NCBI GenBank assembly: GCA_002794735.1
Contig: NBAZ01000002.1
Span: 992,001 to 1,056,000 of the forward strand
Direction: 5' to 3'
DNA from: Pyrrhoderma lamaoense
Taxonomy: Eukaryota; Basidiomycota; Agaricomycetes; Hymenochaetales; Hymenochaetaceae
DNA: 64,000 nucleotides
The stretch's first letter is position 1, and the number at the start of each line of letters is the position of its first letter. The notes under the pieces were generated by a model. It was not told the DNA's origin. It worked only from the letters and a program-made list of their open reading frames with translations, and made no database searches. Shown piece by piece: positions 62,014 to 64,000 of this stretch. Made by a program: the position numbers and the translations under genes.

Positions 62014-62484
62014 CTCTTCATGACTCCCAAACACAGCCCACACAACAAGTCCCTCCGAATCTCCCGAACTTGAACCTACCCCTAAACATTCTTCCTCTTC
62101 CAATAATCCGTCCATAGCTAGGCACCGACGGTCTTCGTCATTCAAATCATCGTCATCATCATCATCATCATTCACCACCAATCCTCTTTCTCCTCCTCCT
62201 CTTCCTCCTAATTCGATGCCGACGCCGACGTTTCCGACGACACCACCACGGCCACCATTTAAGCCGGACCACTTCCGTGCCTTAGAGTTTGTACCACCAC
62301 CACTCAAGAAGTTTCCGCCGAGACCGAATTGGTCTGCCGCGGCGGCGCGGAGTGTCCACATGCGCATCGGCACCGGGACCGAGGGTTCTGTACTACCAGC
62401 CTTGGTGCCAAATCTCCTGGAGTAAGTAGAAGCATTGGTAGTATTGTAGAATTGTAGCGGAGGAGGAGGAGGAGGTGGAGCCAC
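62014..62484 (-). CDS. Candidate first exon, proline-rich start
   Basis: An open frame starts MAPPPPPPPLQFYNTTNAS and reads SRRFGTKAG, MWTLRAAAADQFGLGGNF, a Gly-rich stretch, eight Asp in a row, and GLVVWAVFGSHEE before a GTGAGC 5' splice site in phase 0. Beyond the splice site the frame turns into Phe-rich nonsense, which supports the exon end. No following exon could be found with certainty. It may be the true N-terminus of the zinc-finger gene downstream (an RRM would be expected between) or a separate gene. Confidence 0.4.
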
Positions 62485-64000
62485 CTGAGAACAAACAGGC
62501 TACGACTCGGACGGCTTCGTTATGAGTCGAAGGTAGGTTCTTCAACTAAACACCGGTAAAATTTAAACGTGAAAAATATGGATTGTATGTTGAATGATCA
62601 TATTCATCATATCCAGTAACGGCCACCCCCAACCCGTCAAATCAAAAGAGTAAGAGTTTAAGTATAGAGAAGGGGTGGTTGTTGGAAGGGGAGGATATGT
62701 GTATGTTTCCGTGTAGTAGCGTAAAACGTATCATTAGAGTCCCAAGTCCGAGGCCGAGAGTCGAGGGATTGACAGGAATTCCAAAAAAAAAAGTGGGAGA
62801 AAGTGGAGAAAGAAGGAGACCCGTCGCAAATCGGGAGAGAGAGCACAAGGTCGGGGCGAAACGGAAAAGGCGGGAAGAGTGTAAGGGAAAAAGAATAGAA
62901 AGAAAATGAAAACCAAGGACATTAGGTTCATCAACCAATCCAACACAATCCAAATCCAACACAAAATTTTTTTACGCCCGTTATTCCCGTTTAGATCATA
63001 ATACAAAGATATGTCATTCCCAAATCCCCGACGGATGCGAGACAGGATCAAGGTTTAAGGCAATTATTCACCCAAACCCATACACAAGTCCAAAGTCCAA
63101 ATCCAAAGTCCAAATCGCAAGTCAACCCAAACCCAAACGAAATCACGGGAGATTCACCAAAAAAAGAAAAAAAAAAGAAAGAAGCCGCGTTGAATCCCAA
63201 AAAAGAGACACGTGAAACCCAAGTGAGACGCGTTTAAAGACACGTGCGCGCACGGTATTGTATGTAAATTCAATAGTTTTACCCCGATCAATTCGCGTCC
63301 ACGTGATGAACAAAGAATATTCGAAATATTTCAGCAATAGCAAGCAGTACACGTAACGAGAAGGGGAAGGGGGTTGAAAAGAGTTGGATTCGTAAATACA
63401 AATTGGGAGGGGTGGGAAGGGTGTTCGAAATAGATCCGAACGAGATATTGAGTGAGAGAGAAAAATCAGATTAACCAGTTAGTTTTTCGGAACCCGAAAT
63501 GCCCAGAGAGAGGGAGAGGGAGAGGGAGCACCGCGTGTCGTGGAAGGGGATCCCACACAAAAACATAATGGCCCGACGCGTATCGAGACGTGATAGGGTA
63601 CGGGAATAAAGCGGGGGGGAAGAGAGAGTAAGCAAGGGCAGGGGTAAGATAGAAGAAACCCCAGAGGGTCGAGCGCGTCGTAACACCATTTTTTTAAAAA
63701 AAGATGTAAGATTATAGTATTTTCCCCAACCCCCCAACACCAATCCCGTGATGATACAAACCCAGGAAGGGAGTGTATTTATTATTTAGTGATTTGCCAG
63801 ATCCAATTTCCCCAAGTCCCCAAGTCCCAAGTTCCGATTCACAGATCCCAGTCCATGGAAGGAAGGAAGGAGCGCCCAATTTTACCCATTACCATATATC
63901 GACACCACACCACACATATCCGACGTCCACCCAATGTCCGTCATACGATCCATACATTATGTTACGAGTATCCCGTCGCACACATGCGTTTGTATCGAGA
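62485..64000. other. Right flank, low-complexity, no gene seen
   Basis: The plus strand is rich in GA runs, with short tandem repeats: TCCAAA-type units at about 63088-63130, GAGAGG units at about 63505-63525, CCCCAAGT units near 63808-63830 and GGAA units near 63857-63870. If the 62014-62484 exon is real, its promoter lies here. The open frames are compositionally biased and look non-coding. Confidence 0.45.
63088..63130. repeat. Short tandem repeat of TCCAAA(G/T) units
   Basis: Five to six imperfect copies of a 6-8 bp unit (CCAAAGT, CCAAATC) follow each other. It looks like a small minisatellite in non-coding DNA, with no visible function. Confidence 0.5.

Overview
The window looks like nuclear DNA of a basidiomycete fungus, most likely a mushroom-forming agaricomycete. 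Genes are dense with short introns (about 45-80 bp, 5' GTRNGT, 3' YAG). The gene content also fits: a NACHT-WD40 NLR-like protein, an intronless F-box protein, duplicated acid sphingomyelinases, and single-copy eukaryotic housekeeping genes such as APC1, DAHP synthase, a TFIID subunit and a PIH1 protein. No bacterial, phage, plasmid or CRISPR features were seen. I found no tRNA or rRNA gene and no intact transposon.

Layout. 0.9-13.2 kb holds four minus-strand genes: a large coiled-coil protein, DAHP synthase, a PIH1-domain chaperone adaptor and an SRAP/HMCES abasic-site protein. 13.2-15.8 kb is non-genic except for a 198-bp WD40 relic. 15.8-28.4 kb is plus strand: a 1292-residue ankyrin protein, a C2-NACHT-WD40 gene and a decayed copy of that gene's 3' end. 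29-32.5 kb (minus) holds a two-LIM-domain protein and an F-box protein. 32.9-39.3 kb (plus) is anaphase-promoting complex subunit 1. 40-52.6 kb (minus) holds a TAF8-like histone-fold protein, an unknown membrane protein and two tandem secreted sphingomyelin phosphodiesterases, each with about 18 exons. 55.8-58.8 kb (minus) is a protein with two RanBP2-type zinc fingers that may extend upstream to 62.5 kb. The rest is low-complexity intergenic DNA.

The genes are mostly unrelated housekeeping or accessory genes and do not form a biosynthetic cluster. The accessory, fast-evolving part is the NLR locus with its relics. The sphingomyelinase pair is a clear tandem duplication.

Two patterns stand out. 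First, seven otherwise well-conserved genes are each broken by exactly one or more missing bases. I count 14 events, all -1 and none +1, mostly in short homopolymers, and restoring one base at each makes every exon phase agree. This points to systematic homopolymer undercalling in the assembly rather than pseudogenes. Second, the gene models need very small exons: a 4-nt exon in DAHP synthase that restores the conserved EKPRTT motif, and a 10-nt exon at the same place in both sphingomyelinase copies. Exon coordinates were derived by hand from splice consensus and protein conservation. No alignment or transcript data were available.
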